14,116 nt of DNA from UBA1189 sp964570685 (GCA_964570685.1 CAZMZC010000073.1:1-14116), one strand, 5' to 3'; shown: positions 7,457 through 14,060, counted from the stretch's first letter. The notes: a model not told the origin generated them from the sequence alone. Numbers and translations are program-made.

Positions 7457-8902
7457 ATGAACAAGGAGGATTTAATGAGAGACCTTGCGCTCGTTCGCGC
7501 AAAGAGTCCGTTGGTACACAACATCACCAACTACGTAGCTATGAACTTCTCGGCCAATGCGCTATTGGCCTTAGGTGCTTCGCCCGTGATGGCTCACGCT
7601 GTGGAAGAGATGGAGGATATGGTGAGTATCGCTTCGGCGTTGGTCATCAACATCGGTACACTCGATGCCGAGTGGGTGCGTGGCATGCTGGTTGCCGGCC
7701 GTGCGGCACACCGCATGGGCAAGCCCATCGTGCTCGATCCCGTAGGCGCAGGAGCCACGCCCTACCGCACCGAGACGGCGTGGGAGATCATCCGCGAGTG
7801 CCACCCTACCATCATCCGTGGCAATGCCTCGGAGATTATGACACTGGTGAACGCCGATGTCAAGAGCAAGGGCGTAGACAGTAGCCAAAACTCTGACGAT
7901 GCCGTGGAGTCGGCCAAGCAGCTTGCCCTCAACACAGGCGCCGTAGTAGTCATCAGCGGTGCCACGGACTACGTCACCGATGGTTCACGCGTAGAGACCA
8001 TCACCAATGGTTCGCCCTTGATGACACTTGTGACGGCGATGGGCTGCACGGCCACCTCGGTAGTAGGTGCCTTTGCCGGTGTCAACCCCGATGCCTTCGA
8101 GGCAGCCCTGCACGGTATGGCCGTGATGGGCGTATGTGGCGAACGTGCCGTAGCGCACAAAGCCGCCCCAGGCTCACTGCTCACCCACTTCGTGGATGCG
8201 CTGTATGAAATCACACCAGAGGAATTGGGCACACTGGCGACCAGTGACAACAATCCTCGTCCCCAATGGAGCACTACCGCTTTTGCCGCTGTGGCCAATA
8301 CCATGCGCAGCATCGAGCAGTATGAGTTTATACAGCAGATGCTCGACGGTACGCTACCGCAGGAGCAGTTTGTACGCTACCTGCAGCAAGACAAGATATA
8401 CCTCAAGGAGTACTCGCGCGACCTCTATGCCGTAGCCGACATGATGACCGACAAGGCCGGGGGCGACTTCTTCCGCGCCACGGCCAAGGAGGGCATGGAG
8501 AGTGAGAATGCCATGCAGGCTATGCTGAGCGAGCGTTTCGGCATCGGCGGTGAGGCGCTCCCCGTAGCCACTACGCTGCGCTACACCCGTTTCCTGCGCC
8601 ACTATACCGACACGTTGGATGTGCCCGTAGTGCTTGCCGCCGTATTGCCCTGCTACTGGGTATACAATGAGGTGGGCAAATACCTCGTAGCGCAACACAT
8701 CAGCCCCGACAATCCTTATAAGGAGTGGATACAGACCTACGGTTCGCCCGAGATGGATGAAGCGACGAACTATGTGGTAAACCTCATCGACCGCTTGGCC
8801 GAGGGCTGTACGCCCGAGAAGCAGGCTCTCATGCGACGTATCTTTGCCGAAGGTTGCGAATTGGAACTGGAGTTCTTTATGATAGGATGCGAAACTAATT
8901 GA
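7457..8902 (+). CDS. thiM-tenA: Fused hydroxyethylthiazole kinase (ThiM) and aminopyrimidine aminohydrolase/thiaminase II (TenA)
   Basis: Two complete enzymes are joined in 481 residues. Residues 1 to about 262 are ThiM, which phosphorylates hydroxyethylthiazole. It has SPLVHNITNYV at 17-27, VLDPVGAGA at 92-100 and the catalytic Cys197 in TAMGCTATS. Residues from about 271 to 481 are TenA, which releases HMP from degraded thiamine or aminopyrimidine. D312 and Y315 (QQDKIY), C399 and Y403 (LPCYWVY), Y428 and E472 match the active-site set of the Cys-type family. The start at 7457 gives a normal ThiM N-terminus and is preceded by AAGGAG (7447-7452), an unusually good ribosome-binding site for this phylum, though spaced only 4 nt. 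The gene is first in the operon behind the TPP riboswitch and 126 bp ahead of thiE-thiD. The reading frame crosses the linker cleanly, with no sign of a sequencing error. Confidence 0.94.
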   Translation: MNKEDLMRDLALVRAKSPLVHNITNYVAMNFSANALLALGASPVMAHAVEEMEDMVSIASALVINIGTLDAEWVRGMLVAGRAAHRMGKPIVLDPVGAGATPYRTETAWEIIRECHPTIIRGNASEIMTLVNADVKSKGVDSSQNSDDAVESAKQLALNTGAVVVISGATDYVTDGSRVETITNGSPLMTLVTAMGCTATSVVGAFAGVNPDAFEAALHGMAVMGVCGERAVAHKAAPGSLLTHFVDALYEITPEELGTLATSDNNPRPQWSTTAFAAVANTMRSIEQYEFIQQMLDGTLPQEQFVRYLQQDKIYLKEYSRDLYAVADMMTDKAGGDFFRATAKEGMESENAMQAMLSERFGIGGEALPVATTLRYTRFLRHYTDTLDVPVVLAAVLPCYWVYNEVGKYLVAQHISPDNPYKEWIQTYGSPEMDEATNYVVNLIDRLAEGCTPEKQALMRRIFAEGCELELEFFMIGCETN

Positions 8903-8946
8903 AAATTAAAAATTAAGAATTAAAAAATAGCCATCCGGACGGTATT

Positions 8947-8980
8947 GTCCCTCTAAATTAGGGGGACGAGCCCGAAGGGC
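8947..8980 (+). repeat. Palindromic intergenic repeat between the two thi genes
   Basis: The 126-bp gap contains a stem of GTCCCTCTAA (8947-8956) with TTAGGGGGAC (8958-8967), 10 bp with one G-T pair. Directly after it comes GCCC-gaa-GGGC (8970-8980). The G/C-rich double hairpin resembles the element inside the ThiE-ThiD linker. An AT-rich run (8903-8930) precedes it. A three-unit heptamer run, (a/t)ctaaac, follows at 8995-9015. No promoter was recognised here, so thiE-thiD is probably co-transcribed with thiM-tenA. Confidence 0.55.
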
Positions 8981-9028
8981 GGAGGGGGTATTACACTAAA
9001 CTCTAAACACTAAACACCCATACATAAT

Positions 9029-10534
9029 ATGACTAAATCTTTTGACCTCTCCCTCTACTTTGTCACTGACCGCCCTCTTGCGGGTGGTCGTGACATGGCA
9101 TGGATAGTGCGTGAAGCCGCCGCAGGCGGTGTCACCATGGTGCAGCTCCGCGAGAAGGAGTGCTCCACAGCTGAGTTCATCACTCTGGCACGCGGGCTGA
9201 AGACCGCGTTGGCACCTCTCGGCATACCCCTTATCATCAACGATCGCGTAGATGTAGCGCTTGCTGTAGATGCCGATGGCGTACATATCGGACAGAACGA
9301 TATGCCCTACGACACAGCCCGCCAGCTATTGGGAAAGGACAAGATTATCGGCCTCTCGGTGGAGACAATGGATGAGGTCATTGCTGCCAATGCGCTCGAC
9401 GTAGATTATATAGGTATATCGCCCGTGTATGCTACACCCACCAAGACCGATACGCTCACCCCCTTCGGCCTCGATGGTGTGGACGAAGTGATGCACCTCT
9501 CGCGTCACCGCTGCGTAGCCATCGGCGGTATGAACCGCGACACCATAGGCGACGTCATCGCACGTGGTGTAGAGGGTGTAGCCGTAGTGTCGGCCATTGT
9601 GGCTGCCGAGTCGCCGCGTGAGGCATCGGCAGAGCTAGCGGAGATAATCAGGAACAACAGACAGGAGACCCACCTAAATCCTCCCTGTAAGGGAGGACTT
9701 GCAATCCCTCTCCACATAGTCCCCTCCCTCACAGGGAGGGATAGGGTGGGTCTTGTCCTCACCATCGCCGGCAGCGACTCGGGCGGTGGAGCGGGTATAC
9801 AGGCCGATATCAAGAGTATCTCGGCCAACGGATGCTTTGCCGCATCGGCCATCACCGCCATCACGGCACAGAACACGCTGGGCGTGAATGCCGTGGAGGG
9901 ACTCTCCATAGAGATTATCGAAGGACAGATAGAGGCGGTGCTCAGCGATATCGGTACCGACAGCGTGAAGATAGGCATGCTACACTCTGCCGAGGTAGTA
10001 CGCTGCGTGGCACGCATGCTACGCAAGTATAATATAAAAGATTTGGTACTTGACCCCGTGATGGTATCGACCTCGGGGCACAGGCTCATCGAAGAGAGTG
10101 CCATCGCCGTACTGAAGAGCGACCTCATCCCCTTGGCGCGAGTCATCACCCCCAACATCCCCGAGGCAGAAATCCTGCTTGGCGAGCCTATCGAGAAGCA
10201 GGGCGACCTTCCCAGTGCTGCCCGCCGCCTGGCCGAAATGTACGGTGTATCGGTACTGCTCAAGGCTGGTCACTTGGTGAACGACACACTCATCGACATC
10301 TTCTACAACAACGAAACAGGCGAAGTAGCCGAGCTCAGTGCCCGCCGCGTAGACACACCCAACACCCACGGTACAGGCTGCACCCTCTCGAGCGCCTTTG
10401 CCGCCCAATTGGCCAAGGGGCTACCGCTCACAGAGGCCGCCCGTGCAGCCAAGAAGTACATCAACAATGCCATCATCCACGGCGCAGCCTACAAGATAGG
10501 CAACGGACATGGTCCCGTGTGTCATTTCTACTAA
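9029..10534 (+). CDS. thiE-thiD: Fused thiamine-phosphate synthase (ThiE) and HMP/HMP-P kinase (ThiD)
   Basis: This 501-residue bifunctional enzyme makes HMP-PP (ThiD) and couples it to thiazole phosphate (ThiE). The ThiE part (about 1-208) has QLREKE (39-44), NDRVDVALA (71-79), HIGQND (86-91), GISPVYATPTKTD (129-141) and AIGGMN (164-169). The ThiD part (about 243-501) starts at LTIAGSDSGGGAGIQADIK and has the anion-hole GTGC motif (448-451). The junction, residues about 213-242, is encoded by a palindromic repeat with no stop in this frame. GTG at 9746 lies 6 nt after GGAGG (9735-9739) and would give a normal free ThiD N-terminus, so a separate ThiD could also be made. The gene is second in the TPP-riboswitch operon and completes salvage with the thiazole kinase and TenA made by the first gene. 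Confidence 0.95.
   Translation: MTKSFDLSLYFVTDRPLAGGRDMAWIVREAAAGGVTMVQLREKECSTAEFITLARGLKTALAPLGIPLIINDRVDVALAVDADGVHIGQNDMPYDTARQLLGKDKIIGLSVETMDEVIAANALDVDYIGISPVYATPTKTDTLTPFGLDGVDEVMHLSRHRCVAIGGMNRDTIGDVIARGVEGVAVVSAIVAAESPREASAELAEIIRNNRQETHLNPPCKGGLAIPLHIVPSLTGRDRVGLVLTIAGSDSGGGAGIQADIKSISANGCFAASAITAITAQNTLGVNAVEGLSIEIIEGQIEAVLSDIGTDSVKIGMLHSAEVVRCVARMLRKYNIKDLVLDPVMVSTSGHRLIEESAIAVLKSDLIPLARVITPNIPEAEILLGEPIEKQGDLPSAARRLAEMYGVSVLLKAGHLVNDTLIDIFYNNETGEVAELSARRVDTPNTHGTGCTLSSAFAAQLAKGLPLTEAARAAKKYINNAIIHGAAYKIGNGHGPVCHFY
9666..9753 (+). repeat. Palindromic repeat forming the ThiE-ThiD linker in frame
   Basis: The outer arms AGACCCACC (9666-9674) and GGTGGGTCT (9745-9753) are perfect reverse complements. 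Inside are two tight hairpins: TCCTCCC-tgtaa-GGGAGGA (9680-9698) and CCCTCCCT-cac-AGGGAGGG (9722-9740). The layout is that of a dispersed intergenic palindromic element, yet it is open in the ThiE-ThiD frame and sits exactly between the two enzyme domains. Confidence 0.8.
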
Positions 10535-10560
10535 AAACGCCCATTTCATCGGGGTATTTT
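10534..10560 (+). terminator. Weak terminator-like hairpin after thiE-thiD
   Basis: AAAA..CCC (10534-10542) can pair with GGG..TTTT (10551-10560) across a two-base internal mismatch, with an 8-nt loop and a T-rich end. It is in the right place for the end of the thi operon, but the stem is short and imperfect. Confidence 0.3.
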
Positions 10561-10579
10561 AGTTACAGATGCTCCATGA

Positions 10580-10644
10580 TGTCACGCTACGTGTGGCCAA
10601 TGTCACGCATTTGTCACGCTCATGTCACGCTTTTTTCACGCCCG
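10580..10644 (+). promoter_or_regulatory. Phased direct-repeat array TGTCACGCnnn upstream of the TPR regulator
   Basis: GTCACGC occurs at 10581, 10602, 10613 and 10624, and TTCACGC at 10635. The last four units are exactly 11 bp apart and the first is 21 bp upstream, so all lie on nearly one face of the helix. The array ends 2 bp before the TTTG -33 candidate, an activator-like position. Tandem 11-bp TGTCA-type repeats are the known binding format of OmpR/PhoB-family winged helices. A protein with such a domain is encoded nearby at 12103-13167. That pairing is inference. Confidence 0.75.
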
Positions 10645-10646
10645 TT

Positions 10647-10680
10647 TTTGTGTTCGTCTGTTGTAAAAGCCCTATCTTTG
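10647..10680 (+). promoter_or_regulatory. Promoter of the TPR/HTH regulator
   Basis: TATCTTTG (10673-10680) is a perfect -7 box. TTTG at 10647-10650 is the -33 candidate with a long 22-bp spacer, which would suit an activator-dependent promoter. The start site would be near 10687, about 45 nt before the ATG. Confidence 0.65.
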
Positions 10681-10696
10681 CAACAGACGAACACAA
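10648..10696. repeat. Perfect 16-bp inverted repeat enclosing the -7 box
   Basis: TTGTGTTCGTCTGTTG (10648-10663) and CAACAGACGAACACAA (10681-10696) are exact reverse complements separated by 17 bp. The spacer contains the whole TATCTTTG box. Arm centres are 33 bp apart, about three helical turns. The predicted transcript starts within the right arm, so the dyad would not be present whole in that RNA. It more likely acts in DNA as an operator. Confidence 0.85.
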
Positions 10697-10731
10697 TAAT
10701 ATATGTAAGCACTAAATATATGCATTGCACT

Positions 10732-12048
10732 ATGAAAACATTTATCTACTCTCTGATGACTATCGTGCTTCTCGGTTTCGCCTCGTGTAATCGAACGGGG
10801 CAGACACAACAAATAGTGACAGAACAAGCAACGGCAGTTGAAAAGCCACTATCCATAGAAGAAGAGCTCTTGCAGGCACATGAACTGTTCAGGCAGGCTG
10901 GAAAGATTAAGGACGCCGACAAGAATAATAGTCAAAACCAACAGAGAAGTTTGAAGATATACGACCAAGCCATCTATCACTATGCCAATGTGGTGGTTCG
11001 TGGAGACTCCAACGACTCGTTGCGTATTGTTGCCTTACACATCATGCGCTGGATTGAAGCCTATCAGAAGCGCAATTATGGTGTGGCACTGCAATACCTG
11101 AACCAATGTATTGCACTGACACCGGAGAATCATCCCTACTATGTGTTGAATCTGGCACACAAGGCTGATGACCTATGGCATATTGAAGAGCGCGACTCTG
11201 CCATCTACTATGCTAAATTGGCCTTGCAGCTTCCCCATAAGCATCAGTCTATAGACTATATCTGTAGTCATGTTCTGTGGCAAGTATATAAAGAATTGGG
11301 GGTGCGCGACTCTGCAGCGCATTACCAGCAATTCTATTTCAAGGCACGCGATGGAAAGCTTTATAAAGAGCAGACGATGGATGAGCTGATAGATGAGTTG
11401 AAGAATAATGTCATTGCCAATGGCAAGCCTGAGGTGAAGGAAGATGTGCGGGCTTCAGAGGCTCAGAAGCATGACCCTCAGTTCAAGGCGCAGAAATGGC
11501 GCCAGCGTGTCTATCGCATTCTCCTGTTGCTGATTCTCCTATCTCCCTTTGTCATAGGCTACTATCGCAAGCATTTTCGTCGCCGGCACTTTGCTCATGA
11601 GGAGCCGCAGTCGCCACCTCCCGGCAACGAGCCTATTGCTACGACCACAGAGGAGGACAAGGAGACCTTCTCCCTTCCCGAAACACTGATACTGCGTCGC
11701 TCGCTTGCCGATGGTCGCCGTGCTTTTGAGAGTACCACCTGCTATGAGGAGCTGAATACCATGCAGATTAAGGAAAAGGAACTCTACGATATGGCTTACG
11801 AGGCAACTCGCGATGTGGAGAGCACCCTCTTCGAGTCCTTCAAGGAGGCTTGCAGCACGCTGCACGAAGGCCTTGAACTCAACGATCAAGAGCTTGTCTG
11901 CTGCTTCTGCACCTATCTGGGCTATAGCAACAATGTCATCGCCTATATCGGCCACACCACGCCCACCACCATCCGTAAACGCAAGGAGCGTATCCGCAAG
12001 AAACTCCCCACCGACCTCTATGAAGTGATATTCAGTGAGAAGGGATGA
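10732..12048 (+). CDS. TPR lipoprotein with transmembrane segment and C-terminal helix-turn-helix (putative membrane-bound regulator)
   Basis: The 438-residue product begins MKTFIYSLMTIVLLGFASC, a signal peptide with a relaxed lipobox at Cys19. Residues about 45-205 form paired helices typical of tetratricopeptide repeats. A single strong membrane segment covers 261-277, followed by a basic stop-transfer stretch (YYRKHFRRRH). The C-terminal part ends in YSNNVIAYIGHTTPTTIRKR and more basic residues. This resembles the HTH of LuxR or sigma-70 region 4 proteins. The topology implies a periplasmic TPR sensor and a cytoplasmic DNA-binding tail. The frame extends upstream to 10519 but runs through the promoter and repeat array, so ATG 10732 is preferred. 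An ATG at 10720 is possible. Targets are unknown, and autoregulation or interplay with the convergent winged-helix protein is conceivable. Confidence 0.8.
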   Translation: MKTFIYSLMTIVLLGFASCNRTGQTQQIVTEQATAVEKPLSIEEELLQAHELFRQAGKIKDADKNNSQNQQRSLKIYDQAIYHYANVVVRGDSNDSLRIVALHIMRWIEAYQKRNYGVALQYLNQCIALTPENHPYYVLNLAHKADDLWHIEERDSAIYYAKLALQLPHKHQSIDYICSHVLWQVYKELGVRDSAAHYQQFYFKARDGKLYKEQTMDELIDELKNNVIANGKPEVKEDVRASEAQKHDPQFKAQKWRQRVYRILLLLILLSPFVIGYYRKHFRRRHFAHEEPQSPPPGNEPIATTTEEDKETFSLPETLILRRSLADGRRAFESTTCYEELNTMQIKEKELYDMAYEATRDVESTLFESFKEACSTLHEGLELNDQELVCCFCTYLGYSNNVIAYIGHTTPTTIRKRKERIRKKLPTDLYEVIFSEKG

Positions 12049-12104
12049 AGCACGGTTCACTTTTTGTCCGTAAGTTGTGCGAACGGGATTTTATGCTTCC
12101 CTTC
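12039..12104. terminator. Possible bidirectional terminator between convergent genes
   Basis: GAAGGGA (12039-12045) plus AGCA (12049-12052) can pair with TGCT plus TCCCTTC (12094-12104). This leaves the TGA stop of the TPR gene as a 3-nt bulge and a loop of about 41 nt. The arms overlap the ends of both convergent genes, and only 54 bp separate the genes. The large loop and bulge keep confidence low. Confidence 0.3.
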
Positions 12105-13167
12105 ACTTAATCCAATACTTCCAGTAATGCAGCTTGCGAAGCGGGTGCAGCTTGGTGTGGTCCACGGTGACCTGTATGCCCACCTTGGGCACTGTGGTCA
12201 GTGTCAGGGCATCATCGGGAGCGATGAGGTAACCGCGCAGTTCGCTCACGGCTACGTTATACAATGCCTGCCCGTCTTTGGCATCGCGTTGCCAGATGGT
12301 TTGACAGATATTCTCCTTCGTCAGCATATATTTGGGGGCGGCATCGGCAAGCATGCGCAGCAGTGCGCTTCGTGTCGCGGTGAGCGGCTGTGAGGTGCCG
12401 TCCCAGTAGTGGATGACGTTGGCGTCGAGGTCTATGCAGGTGTTGCCTATCACCTTCATGCCGCGCAGGCGGATTGCCACCTTCCGATAGTATGCTGCCA
12501 CTGCATAGCCTGCGGCGAGCAGCAGTGCCAGTGCTATCTGCCATCGGCTCAGCCAGCGCATGTTGGCCAATATGGTATGGCGTTCCAAGGCCACCTTGCC
12601 CACCATCAGTCCCTGGTCGCAGATGCCTATGCCCACGGTATCGGTGACGAATCCCTCTACATGCTTCGCTACCAGCACTTCACGGATGGGTGCATTCACG
12701 TTCATCGAGTCTGCCGTGGGAAACATCTCCTTCAGGTTCTTCACATGCAGTTCGGTAGCCGCCTCGGCCTCGATGCCCATATCCGCCAATAGGTTGCTGA
12801 AGAGTGAGTCGGTGAGTGCCGAATCATACATATCGCTCTTTATAAGCATACCTTCAAGCCCCTTTCGCAGCCACCACTCGTAATCTGTACGAGGAAAATA
12901 ACGCGCCGAAATCTCTATCGTATCTTTAGCACCGATGATGGTCGTTTTCGTTCTGCTTACGGACTCCGCTCTATCGTATAGTCCACCTTGTGGTATTTGC
13001 AGTATGTTGAATATCGTGTTGAGCCAGTGCGGTACGGCCTCCCTGAACTGCTCATTGATGCTGTTCTGCACCGCTTCCTTGCTGTCGCGGTAGTTGAACT
13101 GGTACGATGCAGCCAGCAACAGTGCGGCCAGTAGTATATATATGTAGGTGAATCGGCGGTTCTTCAT
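12103..13167 (-). CDS. Two-TM one-component regulator with C-terminal OmpR/PhoB-type winged helix
   Basis: The 354-residue protein has a membrane segment at about 8-22, an extracytoplasmic domain at about 27-207 and a second membrane segment at 209-226. A short basic linker leads to a winged-helix domain at about 240-336. The last matches Trans_reg_C features in order: DLDANVIHYWDGTSQPLTATRSALLRML, a recognition-helix region ALYNVAVSELRGYL, and the wing hairpin TLTTVPKVGIQVTV. Histidine kinases have the same sensor layout, but here the output is DNA binding, without any kinase or receiver domain. It is third in a minus-strand operon, 14 bp after hepT, with no promoter seen in the gap. It is convergent with the TPR regulator. 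The sensed signal is unknown. Binding to the 11-bp repeat array at 10580-10644 is a reasoned guess. Confidence 0.82.
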   Translation of the reverse strand: MKNRRFTYIYILLAALLLAASYQFNYRDSKEAVQNSINEQFREAVPHWLNTIFNILQIPQGGLYDRAESVSRTKTTIIGAKDTIEISARYFPRTDYEWWLRKGLEGMLIKSDMYDSALTDSLFSNLLADMGIEAEAATELHVKNLKEMFPTADSMNVNAPIREVLVAKHVEGFVTDTVGIGICDQGLMVGKVALERHTILANMRWLSRWQIALALLLAAGYAVAAYYRKVAIRLRGMKVIGNTCIDLDANVIHYWDGTSQPLTATRSALLRMLADAAPKYMLTKENICQTIWQRDAKDGQALYNVAVSELRGYLIAPDDALTLTTVPKVGIQVTVDHTKLHPLRKLHYWKYWIK

Positions 13168-13181
13168 AGATGAGTGTGGCG

Positions 13182-13532
13182 TTACAATATTGTTTGATCC
13201 GCCATCAGTGCGTCTACCTGTTGCTTCAGTTTGGGAAGATCTTTGCTGAGTATTCCCCAGATGATGACATTGTCCACCTTGTCATAGCCGTGTATTACAA
13301 AATTGCGTAGGTCCACGATTCTGCGTGCGTTGTCTATGTAGATGTTTTCATCCAGTTCGAGCAAGTGCTTCACGGCTTCGCCAATGATTTCCAGTTCACG
13401 TTCTACAGCACGGCGCAGCAGTTTGTTGCGCTCATACTCAAAGAAGTCGCGCTTCTCTCCTAAGTATTCAAAGATGGAGTCCACGGACTGCTGCACATCG
13501 TATAGATATTTCTTCACACTCTTCTTACCCAT
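13182..13532 (-). CDS. hepT: HepT-like HEPN-domain RNase toxin (DUF86)
   Basis: This small all-helical protein of 116 residues carries the HEPN active-site motif RX4HXY as RNFVIHGY (R76, H81, Y83). An acidic-basic helix, ERELEIIGEAVKHL (44-57), is typical of DUF86. In characterised MntA/HepT pairs HepT is an RNase toxin, and its motif tyrosine is AMPylated by MntA to neutralise it. Both residues needed for that scheme are present here. Its start overlaps the end of mntA by 8 bp, so the two are translationally linked. The winged-helix regulator follows 14 bp downstream. Confidence 0.92.
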   Translation of the reverse strand: MGKKSVKKYLYDVQQSVDSIFEYLGEKRDFFEYERNKLLRRAVERELEIIGEAVKHLLELDENIYIDNARRIVDLRNFVIHGYDKVDNVIIWGILSKDLPKLKQQVDALMADQTIL

Positions 13533-13830
13533 AAATCAAGCTTTTGGTTTGTTCCACTTCGCGGATGAAGAAGGGATTCGACAATGAGCGGCGTGTCACG
13601 AGATCAATATCCCGATTGAACAGTTGCGCCAACTTCTCGCGCAGGGAGAAATAGTTGTCGGTATAGTCTTCGGCATTGATTCCTGCTTCAAAGTCAATCA
13701 GCAGGTCTATGTCACTCTTATCGGTAAACTCCGGTGTATTTACCGAACCGAAGGTATAGAGGCTCTTCACCCTGTACTGTTTGCAGAGTGCCCTTATATT
13801 GCCCAACTGTCTTTGAATAATCGGATTCAT
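13525..13830 (-). CDS. mntA: MntA-like minimal nucleotidyltransferase antitoxin
   Basis: The 101-residue MNT-fold protein has the GSX10DXD motif intact: G28-S29, D40 and D42. A probable third carboxylate lies in DIDLV (74-78). Family members add AMP to the HEPN toxin partner, which is encoded immediately downstream with an 8-bp overlap. The frame extends to 13911. MNPIIQRQLGNIRALC from 13830 is the normal N-terminus and leaves an inverted repeat (13864-13885) free as an upstream operator. TTTCTTTG on the minus strand at 13846-13853 is a one-mismatch -7 box without a convincing -33 partner. Confidence 0.92.
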   Translation of the reverse strand: MNPIIQRQLGNIRALCKQYRVKSLYTFGSVNTPEFTDKSDIDLLIDFEAGINAEDYTDNYFSLREKLAQLFNRDIDLVTRRSLSNPFFIREVEQTKSLIYG

Positions 13831-13863
13831 AATGTCTTGTTTTTGCAAAGAAACAAATTGTAA

Positions 13864-13885
13864 CTCAAATATCCTAATATTTGAG
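13864..13885. promoter_or_regulatory. Candidate operator upstream of mntA-hepT
   Basis: CTCAAATAT (13864-13872) and ATATTTGAG (13877-13885) are perfect 9-bp inverted arms with a 4-bp centre, located 34-55 bp upstream of the mntA start. Toxin-antitoxin operons are commonly autorepressed through such dyads. Here the winged-helix protein in the same operon is an alternative binder. Confidence 0.5.
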
Positions 13886-14038
13886 GTTCTTTTTGATGTT
13901 GGGTAAACCAAATAAATCCAAACGACTAAGATTTTTATGGAAACTTATGGACAAAAACACCCAATTAAGCGATTCTTGTGAAAAAGGCATTTCCTTCCAT
14001 TTTTCCCCATTTCATCGTCTAAATCCATATTTTTAGAC

Positions 14039-14060
14039 ATCTAAAAATGCATTTTTAGAT
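14039..14060. repeat. 22-bp perfect palindrome next to the terminal repeat
   Basis: The 22 bases centred on TGCA (14048-14051) are self-complementary throughout, with arms starting ATCTAAAAAT. A further ATTTTTAG copy lies at 14029-14036, so the unit alternates in orientation three times. The palindrome ends 2 bp before the inner border of the terminal repeat. The surrounding AT-rich stretch 13886-14038 shows no gene or other recognisable signal. Confidence 0.8.

Noticed and set aside
10019..10408. Minus-strand open frames opposite ThiD, including 9505-10263
   Set aside because: Shadow frames of the ThiE-ThiD gene with no domain signature.
10648..10696. Invertible promoter of the phase-variable kind known in Bacteroidales
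   Set aside because: The inverted arms suit the idea, but the 17-bp spacer is much shorter than the segments normally inverted, and no invertase gene is present in the window. An operator or cruciform role fits better.
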